Notes: generated from the sequence alone by a model not told the origin. Counted from the first letter of the stretch, positions 54,001-61,888 are shown. The stretch is 61,888 nt of DNA from an uncultured Clostridia bacterium (GCA_945876285.1 CAMCNO010000015.1:1-61888), one strand, 5' to 3'. Numbers and translations: made by a program.

Positions 54001-54447
54001 TCACCGTCTCAGCACGAATTCCTGAACCGGACTGCCGAACTCCTCCGTCAGTCTCCCCTCGACAAACCCCAGCCGCTTGTAAAACGCTCTGGCCGCGACT
54101 CCCTCCGGCGCGCCCTCCCGGTAGGTGGTCACCGCAATATCCTTTCCCGGCTCCATCAGGGTGAGCATATATGACACCATGTTTTCCGCGATATGCTGCC
54201 TGCGGCAAACTTCATCCACCGCCAAAAAGCAGAGCATATGGTCGTCCCGCGAAAACAGCAGCGTCCCGACGATCCGGCCGTCGATTTTGGCGCAGACGGC
54301 AGCGTCTCTGCCCATAAACTCCAAAACAGTGCGCCTGTGTTCCTCCAAAGCCTCCCGTGTCTCCAAGCCGGGAAAACTGTCCTTGACCTGATTCACAAGG
54401 CACATCCAGTTGTCAATATCACACGCTTTTCCAAGTTCCACATTCAC
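54001..54447 (-). CDS. GNAT-family acetyltransferase
   Basis: 148 residues. The GNAT fold shows in VCAKIDGRIVGTLLFSRDDHMLCFLAVDEVCRRQHIAENMVSYML (acetyl-CoA loop R-R-Q-H-I-A) and AFYKRLGFVEG. Acyl acceptor unknown. GTG 54447 is preferred: GGAGG lies 8 nt upstream, whereas the longer TTG start at 54462 would place that site inside the gene. Single gene between lspA and pnp. Confidence 0.85.
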   Translation of the reverse strand: MNVELGKACDIDNWMCLVNQVKDSFPGLETREALEEHRRTVLEFMGRDAAVCAKIDGRIVGTLLFSRDDHMLCFLAVDEVCRRQHIAENMVSYMLTLMEPGKDIAVTTYREGAPEGVAARAFYKRLGFVEGRLTEEFGSPVQEFVLRR

Positions 54448-54506
54448 GTCATCCACCTCCAATTTTTCGTTTCCTCTTTTCCCTCCAAATGAGTGGGCGC
54501 ACAGCC

Positions 54507-54532
54507 AAAAAACGGACGCCTTCCGGCGTCCG
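54507..54532 (-). terminator. Terminator of pnp
   Basis: 8-bp stem CGGACGCC / GGCGTCCG with TTCC loop and T6 on the minus strand. Confidence 0.9.
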
Positions 54533-54553
54533 CTTTTTTGAAGATGGGTTATC

Positions 54554-56704
54554 TTATTTCACGCGCTCGCCGTTGGCTTCCTTGGCGGCGATCTCTTTCA
54601 TGGCATCCTTGTGAGACAGGTTCACGCGGCCCTTCTCGTCGATCTCGGTGACCTTGACCCACATCATGTCGCCGATCTTGCAGGCGTCCTCCACCTTCTC
54701 GATGCGGTGGTCGGCCAGCTTGGAGATGTGCACCAGGCCGTCCTTGCCGGGAGCCAGCTCCACGAAGGCGCCGAAGGTCATCAGGCGCACCACACGGCCA
54801 TAGTACAGGGCGCCCACCTCGGGCACGAAGACGATGTCGTCGATGCACTTCTTGGCGGCGTCGCAGGCGGTGGCGTCGGCGGCGGCGATGAAGATGGAGC
54901 CGTCGTCGTTGATGTCGATCTTGGCGCCGGTGTCGGCCACGATCTTCTGGATGACGGAGCCGCCCTTGCCGATGACGTCCCGGATCTTGTCGGGATCTAT
55001 GTGCATGGTGATCATCTTGGGGGCGTACTTGCTGACCTCCTTACGGGGCTCGGCAATGCAGGGCAGCATGATCTGGTCCAGGATCTGCACGCGAGCGTCG
55101 TAGGTGATGTCCAGAGCGTTCTTGATGATCTCCATGGTCAGGCCGTCGTTCTTCAGGTCCATCTGGATGGCGGTGATGCCCTTCTTGGTGCCGGCCACCT
55201 TGAAGTCCATCTCGCCGTGGAAGTCCTCCACGCCCTGGATGTCGATGAAGGTGGTGAAGGAGCCGTCGTCGTCCTGAATGAGGCCGCAGGAGATGCCGGC
55301 CACAGGGGCCTTGATGGGCACGCCGGCGTCCATCAGAGCCAGGGTGGAGCCGCAGATGGAGCCCTGGGAGGTGGAACCGTTGGAGGAAACGACCTCAGAC
55401 ACCACGCGGATGGCGTAGGGGAACTCCTCCACGGAGGGGATCACGGGCAGCAGGGCACGCTCGGCCAGGGCGCCGTGACCGATCTCCCGGCGGCCGGGGG
55501 AACGGGCGGGCTTGGCCTCGCCCACGGAGTAGCCGGGGAAGTTGTAGTGGTGCATATAGCGCTTCTCGGTCTCTTCCCAGATGGTGTCCAGCTTCTGGTT
55601 GGCGGACAGGGTATCCAGGGTCGCGACGGAGAGGACCTGAGTCTGGCCGCGGGTGAACAGGCCGGAGCCGTGGACCCGGGGCAGCACGCCGACCTCGGCG
55701 CTAAGCGGACGAATCTCGTTCTTCTGGCGGCCGTCCACGCGGTGGCCTTCCAGCAGCCAGGCCTTGACGATCTTCTTCTGGAACTTGTAGGTGATCTCCT
55801 CCAGGTACTGGTCCATGTCGGGATGGGTGTCGAGGTACTTCTCGTGCCACTTCTCGATCATGGCGTTCCAGCGGGCCTCCCGGACATTCTTGTCATCGGT
55901 GTCCATGGCGGCCTTGGCCTCGTCCATGAAGTTGGCGACGATGTCGTCGAACAGCTCTTGGTCGAAGGAGGCGTGGGGATAGTCGAACTTGGGCTTGCCG
56001 ATCTCAGCGACCATCTGGTTGATGAGGGCGATCTGCTTCTGGTTCTCCTCATGGGCCTTCTGAATGGCCTCAAACATCACGTCGTTGGGGACCTCGTTGG
56101 CGCCGGCCTCGATCATGACCACCTTATTGCCGGTGGAGACCACGGTGACATCCAGGTCAGAGACCTTACGCTCCTCGCTGGTGGGGTTGAACACCAGCTT
56201 GCCGTCCACCAGGCCCACCTTCAGAGCGCCGACAGGGCCGTTCCAGGGAATGTCGGAGATGGCCAGGGCGGCGGAGGTGCCGATGAGGGCGGCGATCTCG
56301 GGAGAGCAGTCGTGGTCCACGCTCATGACGGTGGCCATGATGGAAACGTCATTGCGGAAGTCATAGGGGAACAGGGGGCGGATGGGGCGGTCGATGACGC
56401 GGGCGGTCAGGATGCCCTTCTCGCCGGGGCGGCCCTCGCGGCGGTTGAAGCTGCCGGGGATGCGGCCCACGGAGTACATCTTCTCCTCAAAGTCCACGGA
56501 CAGGGGGAAGAAGTCGATGCCGTCCCGGGGACGGGCGGAGGCGGTGGCGCACACCAGCACGCGGGTGTCGCCGTAGCCCACCATAACGGCGGCGTTGGCC
56601 AGCTCAGCCAGCTTGCCGACCTCCAGGGTCAGGGGACGGCCGGCCAGTTCCATCTCATACTTGTGGTAGCCGGGGAACTGTCTCTGCTTGATAATGGTTG
56701 ACAT
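54554..56704 (-). CDS. pnp: Polyribonucleotide nucleotidyltransferase (PNPase)
   Basis: 716 residues. Two RNase PH-like domains (GYGDTRVLVCATAS, FNRREGRPGEKGILTARVIDRPIRPLFP; second core with RGQTQVLSVATL), then KH (about 560-620, IGKGGSVIQKI) and S1 (GRVVRLMTFGAFVEL, DGLVHIS). Phosphorolytic 3'-5' RNA degradation; acts in the degradosome. ATG 56704 is used because AAGGAG is 7 nt upstream; the frame is open further upstream but that stretch is the inverted-repeat element. rpsO-pnp order as in most bacteria. Confidence 0.97.
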   Translation of the reverse strand: MSTIIKQRQFPGYHKYEMELAGRPLTLEVGKLAELANAAVMVGYGDTRVLVCATASARPRDGIDFFPLSVDFEEKMYSVGRIPGSFNRREGRPGEKGILTARVIDRPIRPLFPYDFRNDVSIMATVMSVDHDCSPEIAALIGTSAALAISDIPWNGPVGALKVGLVDGKLVFNPTSEERKVSDLDVTVVSTGNKVVMIEAGANEVPNDVMFEAIQKAHEENQKQIALINQMVAEIGKPKFDYPHASFDQELFDDIVANFMDEAKAAMDTDDKNVREARWNAMIEKWHEKYLDTHPDMDQYLEEITYKFQKKIVKAWLLEGHRVDGRQKNEIRPLSAEVGVLPRVHGSGLFTRGQTQVLSVATLDTLSANQKLDTIWEETEKRYMHHYNFPGYSVGEAKPARSPGRREIGHGALAERALLPVIPSVEEFPYAIRVVSEVVSSNGSTSQGSICGSTLALMDAGVPIKAPVAGISCGLIQDDDGSFTTFIDIQGVEDFHGEMDFKVAGTKKGITAIQMDLKNDGLTMEIIKNALDITYDARVQILDQIMLPCIAEPRKEVSKYAPKMITMHIDPDKIRDVIGKGGSVIQKIVADTGAKIDINDDGSIFIAAADATACDAAKKCIDDIVFVPEVGALYYGRVVRLMTFGAFVELAPGKDGLVHISKLADHRIEKVEDACKIGDMMWVKVTEIDEKGRVNLSHKDAMKEIAAKEANGERVK

Positions 56705-56723
56705 GATTTGTCTCCTTTTCGTT

Positions 56724-56955
56724 GAATTTTTCCCATGGGAGCCAAACCATTTAGCACTTGAAAAAGCGTCCTCACAAGCTCCATATCGCTTGCTTCCGGC
56801 TGAAGCCGCAAGCTCGCTCATTTCGCTGCTCGTCCTTTTCCCACGCAAACCGCTTCGCTGGGTTTGCGCGGGAGCCCTGTTTTTGCTTTGGGAAGGCGCT
56901 TTTTCAACTGCTAAAGGCTTTAAGTGGCTCTCATGGGCGCAATGGGAAAATGTGA
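56724..56955. repeat. Large imperfect inverted repeat between rpsO and pnp
   Basis: Arms at about 56724-56775 and 56888-56955 share TTGAAAAAGCG (56758-56768) with CGCTTTTTCAA (56897-56907), TTTAGCA, GAGCCA and ATTTTTCCCAT, with one indel of about 15 nt. Two smaller hairpins lie between the arms: GCTTGC...GCAAGC (about 56789-56813) and CCCACGCAAACC...GGTTTGCGCGGG (about 56840-56872). In the rpsO-pnp transcript this would fold into a long branched stem directly upstream of pnp. It may be a MITE-like insertion, a processed leader, or both. Confidence 0.75.
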
Positions 56956-56960
56956 AGAAA

Positions 56961-56986
56961 GGGTGGTGCAGGCATCCACACCACCC
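56961..56986 (-). terminator. Hairpin after rpsO
   Basis: 8-bp stem GGGTGGTG / CACCACCC, minus side continuing TTTCTTC; a weak terminator or attenuator before pnp. Confidence 0.65.
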
Positions 56987-56997
56987 TCATTCAGCAA

Positions 56998-57264
56998 TTA
57001 CTTACGGATACCCAGCTTGGCGATCAGGGCACGATAGCGCTCGATGTCCTTCTTCTGCAGGTAGTCCAGCAGGCTCCGGCGCTTACCGACCATCTTCAGC
57101 AGGCCCCGGTTGGAGTGCTTGTCCTGGGGGTTGTTCTGCATATGAACGGTCAGCTGGTTGATCCGCTCGGTCAGAATGGCGATCTGGACCTCGGGAGAAC
57201 CGGTGTCGGTCTCATGGGTACGGTTAGCGTCGATGATAGCAGTCTTCTGTTCTTTGCGCAGCAT
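56998..57264 (-). CDS. rpsO: 30S ribosomal protein S15
   Basis: 88 residues. [27 protein letters not shown] and the [22 protein letters not shown] signature. Primary binder of the 16S central domain. ATG 57264 has AAAGGTGG 8 nt upstream. The leader of about 100 nt is GC-rich and could hold the usual S15 autoregulatory fold, but no exact motif was assigned. Confidence 0.97.
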   Translation of the reverse strand: MLRKEQKTAIIDANRTHETDTGSPEVQIAILTERINQLTVHMQNNPQDKHSNRGLLKMVGKRRSLLDYLQKKDIERYRALIAKLGIRK

Positions 57265-57371
57265 AGTGATTTCCACCTTTCAAAATATTCCCCGCGGGAC
57301 TGCGTCTCGGGACGGTGAAGCTCCACGAAACGAAGCCCTGGGGCAGTTTCCGCACATTCGCGTGCTTAGAT

Positions 57372-57400
57372 AACATATCACAGGATAACTTCCTTGTAAA
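57372..57400 (-). promoter_or_regulatory. Promoter of rpsO-pnp
   Basis: Minus-strand TTTACA (57400-57395), 17 nt, TATGTT (57377-57372). Confidence 0.78.
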
Positions 57401-57457
57401 GAGAAAAAAGCGTCTTTTTCCCCGGATATTCCAATATTTTTTTAAAAAAGTCTCCTC

Positions 57458-57509
57458 TTGACAAAACGTTTTCACTATGCTACCCTAACCGTATTAGAAC
57501 AGTTAGTAC
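57458..57509 (+). promoter_or_regulatory. Promoter and operators of second GntR-ABC module
   Basis: TTGACA (57458-57463), 17 nt, TACCCT (57481-57486). A LacI/cre-like ACAAAACGTTTTCA overlaps the -35 (57461-57474). A YtrA-type inverted repeat GTATTA-n7-TAGTAC (57491-57509) lies at the transcription start and shares its half-site with the operator at 15888-15909. Confidence 0.6.
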
Positions 57510-57530
57510 AGTTTACATGGGAGGTATGCA

Positions 57531-57614
57531 ATGTCCATGGTGTTTTTACTGGCCTGCGGGGCCGGCGTGCTGGGCGTCATTCTTCTTGTGGCGGTCCTTG
57601 CGAGCAGGAGGTGA
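57531..57614 (+). CDS. 27-residue membrane peptide, first gene of GntR-ABC operon
   Basis: MSMVFLLACGAGVLGVILLV followed by AVLASRR-stop: a single hydrophobic helix with a basic C-terminus. GGGAGG lies 6 nt before the ATG, and the last codons contain the AGGAGGTGA ribosome binding site of gntR, so the two are translationally linked. Position matches ytrG, the short unknown ORF that opens the B. subtilis ytrGABCDEF operon, though sequence homology cannot be judged at this length. Confidence 0.65.
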   Translation: MSMVFLLACGAGVLGVILLVAVLASRR

Positions 57615-57618
57615 TAAG

Positions 57619-58014
57619 ATGATCAGCCTGAATTACCGGGACTCCCGTCCCATTTACGAGCAGATCAAGGACGGTCTGCGGAAGCTGATCGTCACCGGGG
57701 CCCTGGGGACCGGGGAGAAGCTGCCCTCGGTACGGGCGCTGGCGACCCAGCTCTCCATCAACCCCAATACCATCCAGCGGGCCTACAACGAGCTGGAGGG
57801 CGAGGGCTACATTTACTCCGTCCCCGGCAAGGGCAGCTTCGCCGCCGGGAACGCCGGCGCTGACGAGAGCCGCCGGAAGGAGCTGCTGGAAAAGCTGCGG
57901 GAGCTGGCAGCGGAGCTGAAATATCTGGGGGTCACCGGCGAGGAGCTGGCGGCCCTGGTGTCGGACGCGCCGGGCGCTCCCCGGCAGAACGAAGAAAAAG
58001 GAGGAGACCGATGA
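57619..58014 (+). CDS. GntR-family repressor, YtrA subfamily (second copy)
   Basis: 131 residues. Winged helix YRDSRPIYEQIKDGLRKLIVTGAL, LPSVRALATQLSINPNTIQRAYNELE (about 35-60), and a short charged C-terminal helix. Paralogue of the regulator at 15.5-15.9 kb. AGGAGG is 6 nt before ATG 57619; it overlaps the ATPase start by ATGA. Confidence 0.94.
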   Translation: MISLNYRDSRPIYEQIKDGLRKLIVTGALGTGEKLPSVRALATQLSINPNTIQRAYNELEGEGYIYSVPGKGSFAAGNAGADESRRKELLEKLRELAAELKYLGVTGEELAALVSDAPGAPRQNEEKGGDR

Positions 58015-58907
58015 TTGAAGTAAGGGACGCCGTCAAGAAATTTGACGGCTTCGCGGCTCTGGACGGCGCCAATCTGCTGGTGCCCCAGGGCAGCGTATAC
58101 GGTTTGGTAGGCCCCAACGGCGCGGGCAAGTCCACCCTCATCCGCCATCTGACGGGCATCTACCGCCAGGACGGCGGCACCGTCCGCGTTGACGGCCAGC
58201 CGGTGTGGGAGAACGCGCCCCTCAAGGCAAGGATCGCCGCTATTCCCGACGACTGGTATTACTTCATGCAGTCCACCGTCCGGGATATGATGCGCTTTTA
58301 CAAGGGTTTTTATCCCTCCTTCTCCACGGAGCGGTATGAAAAGCTGAAAGAGGTTTTCAACATCGACGAAAAGCGCACCATCCGCCGCTTATCCAAGGGT
58401 ATGCAAAAGCAGGTGGCCTTCTGGCTGGCTCTCTCCTGTATGCCCGATTACCTCATTCTCGACGAACCGGTGGACGGCCTGGACCCGGTGATGCGGCGAC
58501 AGGTGTGGTCCCTGGTGATGGGCGATGTGGCCCAGCGGGGCACCACGGTGCTGGTCAGCTCCCACAACCTGCGGGAGCTGGAGGACGTCTGCGACCATGT
58601 GGGCATCATGGACCACGGCAAGGTGCTGCTGGAGAGGTCCCTGGCCCAGCTCCAGGACAACATGGTGAAGCTCCAGGTGGTGTTCCAGGACGGTATGACC
58701 GAAGTCCCGGCGGAGCTGCCGGTGCTTCACGCATCCAAGGTGGGCCGCATTCATACCTTAATTATGCGCATGAACGCGGAGGAGGCCACCGCGAAGCTTG
58801 CCACCTACAACCCCCTGCTGGTGGACGCGGTGCCCCTGACCCTGGAGGAGATTTTTATTTATGAGTTGGGAGGTGCGGACTATGCAGTCAAAGACATCGT
58901 TCTTTAA
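58011..58907 (+). CDS. ABC transporter ATP-binding protein
   Basis: 298 residues. Walker A GPNGAGKST (about 34-42), signature LSKGMQKQV (about 127), Walker B YLILDEPVDGLDP (about 147-159), switch His in VSSHNL. The C-terminal about 90 residues form an extra domain common in YtrB/EcsA-like ATPases. Starts on ATGA overlap with gntR, and the permease start lies inside its end. Confidence 0.95.
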   Translation: MIEVRDAVKKFDGFAALDGANLLVPQGSVYGLVGPNGAGKSTLIRHLTGIYRQDGGTVRVDGQPVWENAPLKARIAAIPDDWYYFMQSTVRDMMRFYKGFYPSFSTERYEKLKEVFNIDEKRTIRRLSKGMQKQVAFWLALSCMPDYLILDEPVDGLDPVMRRQVWSLVMGDVAQRGTTVLVSSHNLRELEDVCDHVGIMDHGKVLLERSLAQLQDNMVKLQVVFQDGMTEVPAELPVLHASKVGRIHTLIMRMNAEEATAKLATYNPLLVDAVPLTLEEIFIYELGGADYAVKDIVL

Positions 58908-60876
58908 TCGTACCTTATTCCGCAAAAACCTGACCCGGTTCTGGCCGTTGTGGGGCGGCGCCAGCTTCCTGGGCAGCCTGTTCCCCCTGGCATTGCTGCT
59001 GCAGCTGGTGCGGCGGGGCGGCTACCATGCGGGGTCCCCCTTGTCATTCACGGAATTCTATTATAATGTGGCGGCCTACGGCCTGCCTGTCATCTCCCTG
59101 CTGTACGCCATCCTCTGCGCCATGCTGGTGTGGAGCTACCTCTATAACGCCCGCAGCGTGGGGCTGATGCACACTCTGCCCGTCACCCGGCGGGGGCTGT
59201 TCGTGACGAATTTCCTCTCCGGCATGGCGATGATGCTCATTCCCTACGCCGTCACGGGAGCGCTGTGCGTGCTCATCTCCCTGGCCTTCGGCAGCTTTGA
59301 CGCCGTGGGCCTGCTGGTGACCGTTCTGGCGGTTTTGGGCGAGAGCTTCTTCTACTTCGCCACCGCCACCTTTGTGGCATTTATGGTAGGCAACGTGTTC
59401 GCCCTGCCCGCGGTGTACTTCCTGCTCCACTTCCTGGCGGTGCTGCTGGACTGGCTGCTGTGCCTGTTCGCCGGAAACTTCATCTTCGGCCTGAACAGCT
59501 ACTACTCCGGCGTGGTGGAGTTCCTCTCCCCCACCGTCTACCTGATGGAGCAGCTTCATGTGGTCTGCACCTATGAAGAAGTGCAAGTGGTCACGGAGCT
59601 CACCCACACCGACGGCTATATCACCAGGCTCACCTCCGTCACCCTGGAAAACGCCTGGCTCATCGGCGTGTACGCCCTGGTGGGCGTGGCGTTCCTGGCC
59701 CTGGCCTGGGTGCTGTATGCCCGCCGCCGCAGCGAGAGCGCGGGCGACGTGGTGGCCGTGGGCTGGATGAAGCCCGTGTTCCGCTTCGGTCTGGCGGCGC
59801 TGGCGGCCCTGCTGGGCGGCCAGGCGCTGTACGCCCTGTTCTGGGGCAGCTTCCAGGACGGCCGGTACTATGACGCCCTGCCCATGGCCGTCTGTATGGT
59901 GGTGGCGGGGGCCATCGGCTACTACGCCGCCTCCATGCTCCTGGCCAAGTCCCTCCGGGTGTTCCGCAAGAGCTGGAAGGGCCTTATTCTGGTGGCCGTT
60001 GGCTGCATCGCCCTGTGCTGCGTCCTGCGGTTCGACCTGCTGGGCATCTCCCGCCGGGTGCCGGAGGTCAGCCAGGTGGAAAAGGTGGAGTTCCACGCCG
60101 CCGACAATACATACAGACTGTATCCCGGCGAGGACGACGAGGTGCTGGAGCAGGTGCGGGCCGTTCACAAGGCCATCGTGGCCGACCAGGACTACGTCCG
60201 GGACTACGAGGACAACTGGCGGTATACTATTGCCAGCGACGACACCGGCACCGTGACCTCCGCCTACATCCGCTTCATCTACACCCTGCACAACGGCCTG
60301 CAGGTAGAGCGCCGGTACTCCATCCCCATGACGAAATACCGCATGAGTCAGGCCGGCACCTATGACGGCCTGCTGGACGCCCTGGTGAACAGCAAGCCCA
60401 TGAAGGCCAAGCGCCTCCATGCCGGGGATGACCGCTACACCGTGGAAAGCGGTAGCCTGTGGCTGGAACTGTCCGGGGAGGGCTATGACCTGAACAGCCG
60501 GGAGTCCGCCGCCATCCTGGACGCCGTTGCCAGGGACGCTGCCTCCGGCGCCTGGGGCGAATACGACTGGTTCGACCGGAACAACAACGGCGCCTACGCC
60601 ATGAGCCTGGAGCTGCGGTTTGCGTGCTCTGAAAACGACCACCAGATCTATGACTGGATCGAGATCAACGTCCGCCCCGGCATGGACCACACTGTGGCCT
60701 GCCTGAAGGAGCTGGGCCTCGTCACGGAGCGGGACCTGGTGACCCGGGAAGAGATGGAAAAGCGGGAGAACTCCTTGAAGTATGGGGAGACAGCCTATGA
60801 GGCCGCTGCCTCCGTCGGCATCATCGGCGGCGCCGACGGCCCCACCACCGTGGTCGTTGCCGGAGTGACCGCCTGA
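58882..60876 (+). CDS. Large ABC permease with extracytoplasmic domain and GGADGPT tail
   Basis: 664 residues. Six or more N-terminal membrane segments (about 20-305), two more (about 315-390), then an extracytoplasmic domain of about 230 residues (NTYRLYPGEDDEVLEQVRAV...). The C-terminus ends VGIIGGADGPTTVVVAG, identical in its core to the GIIGGADGPT motif of the beta subunit of sodium-pumping decarboxylases (OadB/GcdB), with no other OadB sequence. ATG 58882 has GGGAGGTG 6 nt upstream; it overlaps the ATPase gene by 26 nt. Forms the transporter of the YtrA-controlled module; substrate unknown. Confidence 0.88.
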   Translation: MQSKTSFFNRTLFRKNLTRFWPLWGGASFLGSLFPLALLLQLVRRGGYHAGSPLSFTEFYYNVAAYGLPVISLLYAILCAMLVWSYLYNARSVGLMHTLPVTRRGLFVTNFLSGMAMMLIPYAVTGALCVLISLAFGSFDAVGLLVTVLAVLGESFFYFATATFVAFMVGNVFALPAVYFLLHFLAVLLDWLLCLFAGNFIFGLNSYYSGVVEFLSPTVYLMEQLHVVCTYEEVQVVTELTHTDGYITRLTSVTLENAWLIGVYALVGVAFLALAWVLYARRRSESAGDVVAVGWMKPVFRFGLAALAALLGGQALYALFWGSFQDGRYYDALPMAVCMVVAGAIGYYAASMLLAKSLRVFRKSWKGLILVAVGCIALCCVLRFDLLGISRRVPEVSQVEKVEFHAADNTYRLYPGEDDEVLEQVRAVHKAIVADQDYVRDYEDNWRYTIASDDTGTVTSAYIRFIYTLHNGLQVERRYSIPMTKYRMSQAGTYDGLLDALVNSKPMKAKRLHAGDDRYTVESGSLWLELSGEGYDLNSRESAAILDAVARDAASGAWGEYDWFDRNNNGAYAMSLELRFACSENDHQIYDWIEINVRPGMDHTVACLKELGLVTERDLVTREEMEKRENSLKYGETAYEAAASVGIIGGADGPTTVVVAGVTA

Positions 60877-60879
60877 GCC

Positions 60880-61554
60880 ATGCCGGAGCCATACAGAAGA
60901 AGACGCAGACGCCGCCGGGACGGCCCGGCGGTGCCTCTGTTGCTGGGGGCGGTGCTGCTGTGCCTGACCGCCGCCGTGGTGTGGGTGCTGCTGCGGGACC
61001 GGGGGCCTGAGGCGGAGGATGTCCCCGTGCCGGAGTACGTGGAAAAAGACTACCTGACGGTGAACCCCTACTCCCGCCCCGGCGACGCGCTGGAGGAAAT
61101 CAACGGCGTGGTCATCCACTATGTGGGCAACCCCGGCACCACCGCCCACGCCAACCGCAATTACTTTGCGTCCCTGGCCTCCGGGCGGGAGAATACCTAC
61201 GCCAGCTCCCACTTCATCGTGGGTCTGGACGGCGAGGTCATCCAGTGCGTCCCGCTGACGGAAATCGCTTACGCCTCCAACACCCGGAATGGCGACACGG
61301 TGTCCATCGAGGTCTGCCATCCCGACGAGACGGGCGAGTTCTCCCCGGTGACGTATGACCGGACGGTAGAGCTGACCGCCTGGCTGTGCCGGGAGTTCAA
61401 GCTGGACCCGGAAACCGACGTCATCCGCCACTACGATGTGACGGGCAAGGAGTGTCCCCGGTACTATGTGGAGCATCCCGAGGCCTGGGACGCCTTCCGG
61501 GCGGACGTGGCGTCGGAAATGGAGCGCCAGAAAGAGGCGGAGAAAAATTCCTGA
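60880..61554 (+). CDS. N-acetylmuramoyl-L-alanine amidase (Amidase_2), membrane-anchored
   Basis: 224 residues. Arg-rich cytoplasmic N-terminus (RRRRRRRR), one membrane segment (about 18-37), then an amidase_2 domain with zinc ligands in VVIHYVGNPG (His about 80) and VIRHYDVTGKECPRYY (His and Cys), and SSHFIVGLDGEVIQCVPL. Cuts the lactyl-L-Ala bond of peptidoglycan outside the membrane. It starts 3 nt after the permease stop, so it belongs to the same transcript and ties the ABC module to the cell wall. Confidence 0.92.
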   Translation: MPEPYRRRRRRRRDGPAVPLLLGAVLLCLTAAVVWVLLRDRGPEAEDVPVPEYVEKDYLTVNPYSRPGDALEEINGVVIHYVGNPGTTAHANRNYFASLASGRENTYASSHFIVGLDGEVIQCVPLTEIAYASNTRNGDTVSIEVCHPDETGEFSPVTYDRTVELTAWLCREFKLDPETDVIRHYDVTGKECPRYYVEHPEAWDAFRADVASEMERQKEAEKNS

Positions 61555-61635
61555 AATATTTTCGGAGTACTGTGAAACAAAATGCCATCCTGAATCGTCT
61601 TATAGACAGAAGCTGTGTGAAAGGAGCCTTTCCCC

Positions 61636-61809
61636 ATGGAAAAGCAGATGACGCAGAACGAACCCCTGTGGCGCGTCTGGGTGGATACCCGGCGGCGCAT
61701 CGTGTCCTTCCACGAGGAGGAGGGCTGTCAGCTATTGGAGTTCCACAGCCGGGAGATGTTTTTAAGCTGCGTGGACCAGTACACAGGGATGCAGTACCGC
61801 TATCAATAA
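61636..61809 (+). CDS. 57-residue protein, unknown
   Basis: MEKQMTQNEPLWRVWVDTRR, rich in aromatic and charged residues (VSFHEEEGCQLLEFHSREMF), ending GMQYRYQ. AAGGAG is 9 nt before the ATG and codon use is typical, so it is probably real; no family recognised. No signal peptide. Confidence 0.7.
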   Translation: MEKQMTQNEPLWRVWVDTRRRIVSFHEEEGCQLLEFHSREMFLSCVDQYTGMQYRYQ

Positions 61810-61888
61810 CAGGAGAGGGCCGGTCCCCGGAAGGGGCAATGTCACTTAGTTAGCAAGTAAGGAACCGCACAATGACAGCACACAGCAA

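Noticed and set aside
59044-61476. 810-codon minus-strand frame opposite the ABC permease and amidase
   Set aside because: Spans two real genes and contains no domain; compositional artefact.
61810-61888. Final 79 bp as start of another gene
   Set aside because: Too short to judge; no ribosome binding site with a credible start followed by recognisable protein.

Overview
The window looks like chromosomal DNA from a GC-rich anaerobic Firmicute of the Oscillospiraceae / Clostridial cluster IV type (Flavonifractor-Lawsonibacter-like). This is inferred from pyruvate:ferredoxin oxidoreductase and PPDK-based pyruvate metabolism, rubredoxin/desulfoferrodoxin oxygen defence, SigV/RsiV, sepF-divIVA, YtrA-type GntR/ABC modules, strong AGGAGG ribosome binding sites and sigma-A promoters. 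No rRNA, tRNA, CRISPR array, insertion sequence or prophage gene was seen. The nifJ gene runs off the left edge.

Layout. 0-5 kb: nifJ (-), comM-like (+), then a SigV/RsiV-type operon (-) ending in a small lipoprotein. 6-13 kb: flavodoxin-like reductase, thiI-cinA, a PHP phosphoesterase, a ZIP metal transporter (-), and guanine deaminase behind a purine riboswitch. 13-16 kb: an XRE regulator facing a small protein, a small multidrug-export-type membrane protein, and a GntR-ABC module with a palindromic operator. 16-21 kb: Cof-type HAD phosphatase, holB-ricT, and an NSS transporter. 21-27 kb: ppdK with two operator-like palindromes, then nitroreductase, flavodiiron protein, desulfoferrodoxin and rubredoxin. 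27-33 kb: a scar-like intergene with a PPDK-like 3' remnant and an orphan T-box, a FUSC/ArAE-type membrane protein, and carA plus a carB-dapF fusion. 33-36 kb: XRE-lepA and a HAD phosphatase.

37-51 kb is one co-directional 14-gene block on the minus strand: miaB, MBL hydrolase, mutS, CPBP protease, AEC transporter, mutL, two flavodoxin-fold proteins, miaA, hfq, a HlyD-like protein, yggS, sepF and divIVA. No gap exceeds about 66 bp, and the only clear intrinsic terminator is after divIVA. It joins tRNA modification, mismatch repair, RNA chaperoning and cell division. 51-57 kb: EamA-like protein, an HPr-like protein without the catalytic His, lspA-rluD, a GNAT acetyltransferase, and rpsO-pnp separated by a large inverted-repeat element. 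57-62 kb: a second GntR-ABC module preceded by a 27-codon membrane peptide, with a large ABC permease ending in an OadB-like motif, then an amidase and a 57-aa protein.

Most unusual items: (1) carbamoyl-phosphate synthase large subunit fused in frame to a DapF-like domain that keeps one catalytic Cys but has Ala at the other; (2) a guanine-type riboswitch whose P1 3' strand is also the base of the terminator stem, predicting an ON switch for guanine deaminase; (3) a T-box antiterminator/terminator with no downstream synthetase; (4) a roughly 230-bp imperfect palindrome between rpsO and pnp; (5) the GIIGGADGPT motif on an ABC permease. All calls rest on reading the sequence and family knowledge; no searches were run.
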